Assembly (NCBI RefSeq): GCF_900182695.1
Contig: NZ_FXTK01000001.1
Location: 1-64,000, forward strand
Length of the DNA stretch: 64,000 nt
Direction: 5' to 3'
Source: Paracoccus laeviglucosivorans
GTDB taxonomy: Bacteria > Pseudomonadota > Alphaproteobacteria > Rhodobacterales > Rhodobacteraceae
The notes below the pieces were generated by a model. The model worked only from the letters and a program-made list of their open reading frames with translations. It was not told the origin of the DNA and did not search any database. A program made the position numbers and the translations under genes. Positions 63,704 to 64,000 of the stretch are shown here, piece after piece (the stretch's first letter is position 1; every line of letters starts with the position of its first letter).

Positions 63704-64000
63704 GCCCGAAATCCTTATCCACGTCCCCGAGGGACTGTCCGACCGGCTTGATAAGGCGCTTGCCGCCCTCGCACCAGAGGAAGCGGCGCTTTCACGCTCG
63801 CGCCTTGCGAAACTAATCGCCGAAGGCGCGGTCTTCGGCCCTTCGGGTGCCGTGACCGACGGCAAGTCCAAGGTCGAACCCGGCGAATACGCCATCGACA
63901 TCGGCGAACCCGAACCGCTTGAGGCGCAGCCCGAGGACATCCCGCTGGTCATCGTCCATGAAGATGCCGACCTGATCGTCATCGACAAGCCTGCGGGCAT
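63702..64000 (+). CDS. RluA-family pseudouridine synthase, 5' end
   Basis: The frame is open to the window end and gives 99 residues. An S4-like RNA-binding N-terminus with L-S-D-R-L-D-K-A-L-A and S-R-S-R-L-A-K-L-I-A-E-G-A-V is followed by V-H-E-D-A-D-L-I-V-I-D-K-P-A-G, the start of an RluA catalytic domain. The catalytic Asp motif lies beyond the window. Targets of this type are 23S rRNA uridines, as for RluD. No ribosome site is evident and the start is shared with the divergent gene's CATG. Confidence 0.87.
   Translation, partial: MPEILIHVPEGLSDRLDKALAALAPEEAALSRSRLAKLIAEGAVFGPSGAVTDGKSKVEPGEYAIDIGEPEPLEAQPEDIPLVIVHEDADLIVIDKPAG

Overview
The window is a contiguous piece of a GC-rich alphaproteobacterial chromosome. 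Gene content points to Rhodobacterales, most likely Paracoccus or a close relative in the Rhodobacteraceae/Paracoccaceae. Pointers are the aerobic cobaltochelatase pair cobS/cobT, an arginyltransferase-type Bpt, divergent trxB and Lrp/AsnC genes, a YbjN-proC-csaA cluster, DUF1467, DUF1150 and DUF6476 proteins, a fused sulfate adenylyltransferase/APS kinase, and CtrA-type TTAA-N7-TTAA boxes. No rRNA, tRNA, CRISPR array, insertion sequence or prophage was seen. Genes are packed tightly, often with 1-17 bp overlaps, and no gap reaches 300 bp. The species cannot be fixed from sequence reading alone.

Layout. 1-9.6 kb: the end of glyA, a DUF817 membrane protein, an esterase, two small entericidin-like lipoproteins, an SGNH esterase, lepA, a DMT exporter, a small metallochaperone, a sirtuin and yqeY. 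9.7-16.8 kb: carA, a large membrane glycosyltransferase with an N-terminal MshEN (c-di-GMP binding type) module, glnE and bpt. 17-25 kb: acetolactate synthase (ilvB/ilvN), an M48 lipoprotein peptidase, a class II deacetylase-like enzyme, a nitroreductase, an EI24/CysZ-like protein, methylmalonyl-CoA epimerase and an orphan receiver protein. 25-36 kb: a long minus-strand run with GNAT, DUF1501/DUF1800, aspS, a CPBP protein, a GH25 lipoprotein, a degenerate histidine phosphatase, a D-lactate/glycolate-type FAD oxidase, DUF808 and an unusual sigma-region-2/RskA fusion.

36-45.8 kb: cobS and cobT with a nuclease-fold-like gene between them, a GT4 glycosyltransferase, aminopeptidase P, DUF475, a 2H-phosphoesterase-like DUF1045 protein and a CorA transporter. 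46-53 kb: a PhnM-like amidohydrolase that appears to lack its metal ligands, glycerate 2-kinase, csaA, proC, YbjN, cobC and purEK. 53-64 kb: a small heat shock protein with DUF1150, a Crp/Fnr regulator, two glycosyltransferases downstream of trxB and sat/cysC, an Lrp regulator, pgeF, a MidA-like methyltransferase, lgt, ubiK, DUF6476 and the 5' end of an RluA-type pseudouridine synthase.

Most genes are ordinary housekeeping. The items most worth following are: the sigma-region-2/anti-sigma fusion that has no region 4; the MshEN-GT2 protein with an exact CtrA box just upstream; the PD-(D/E)XK-like gene coupled between cobS and cobT; and the PhnM-like protein that has lost its metal-binding motifs and sits near DUF1045 with no C-P lyase genes in the window.
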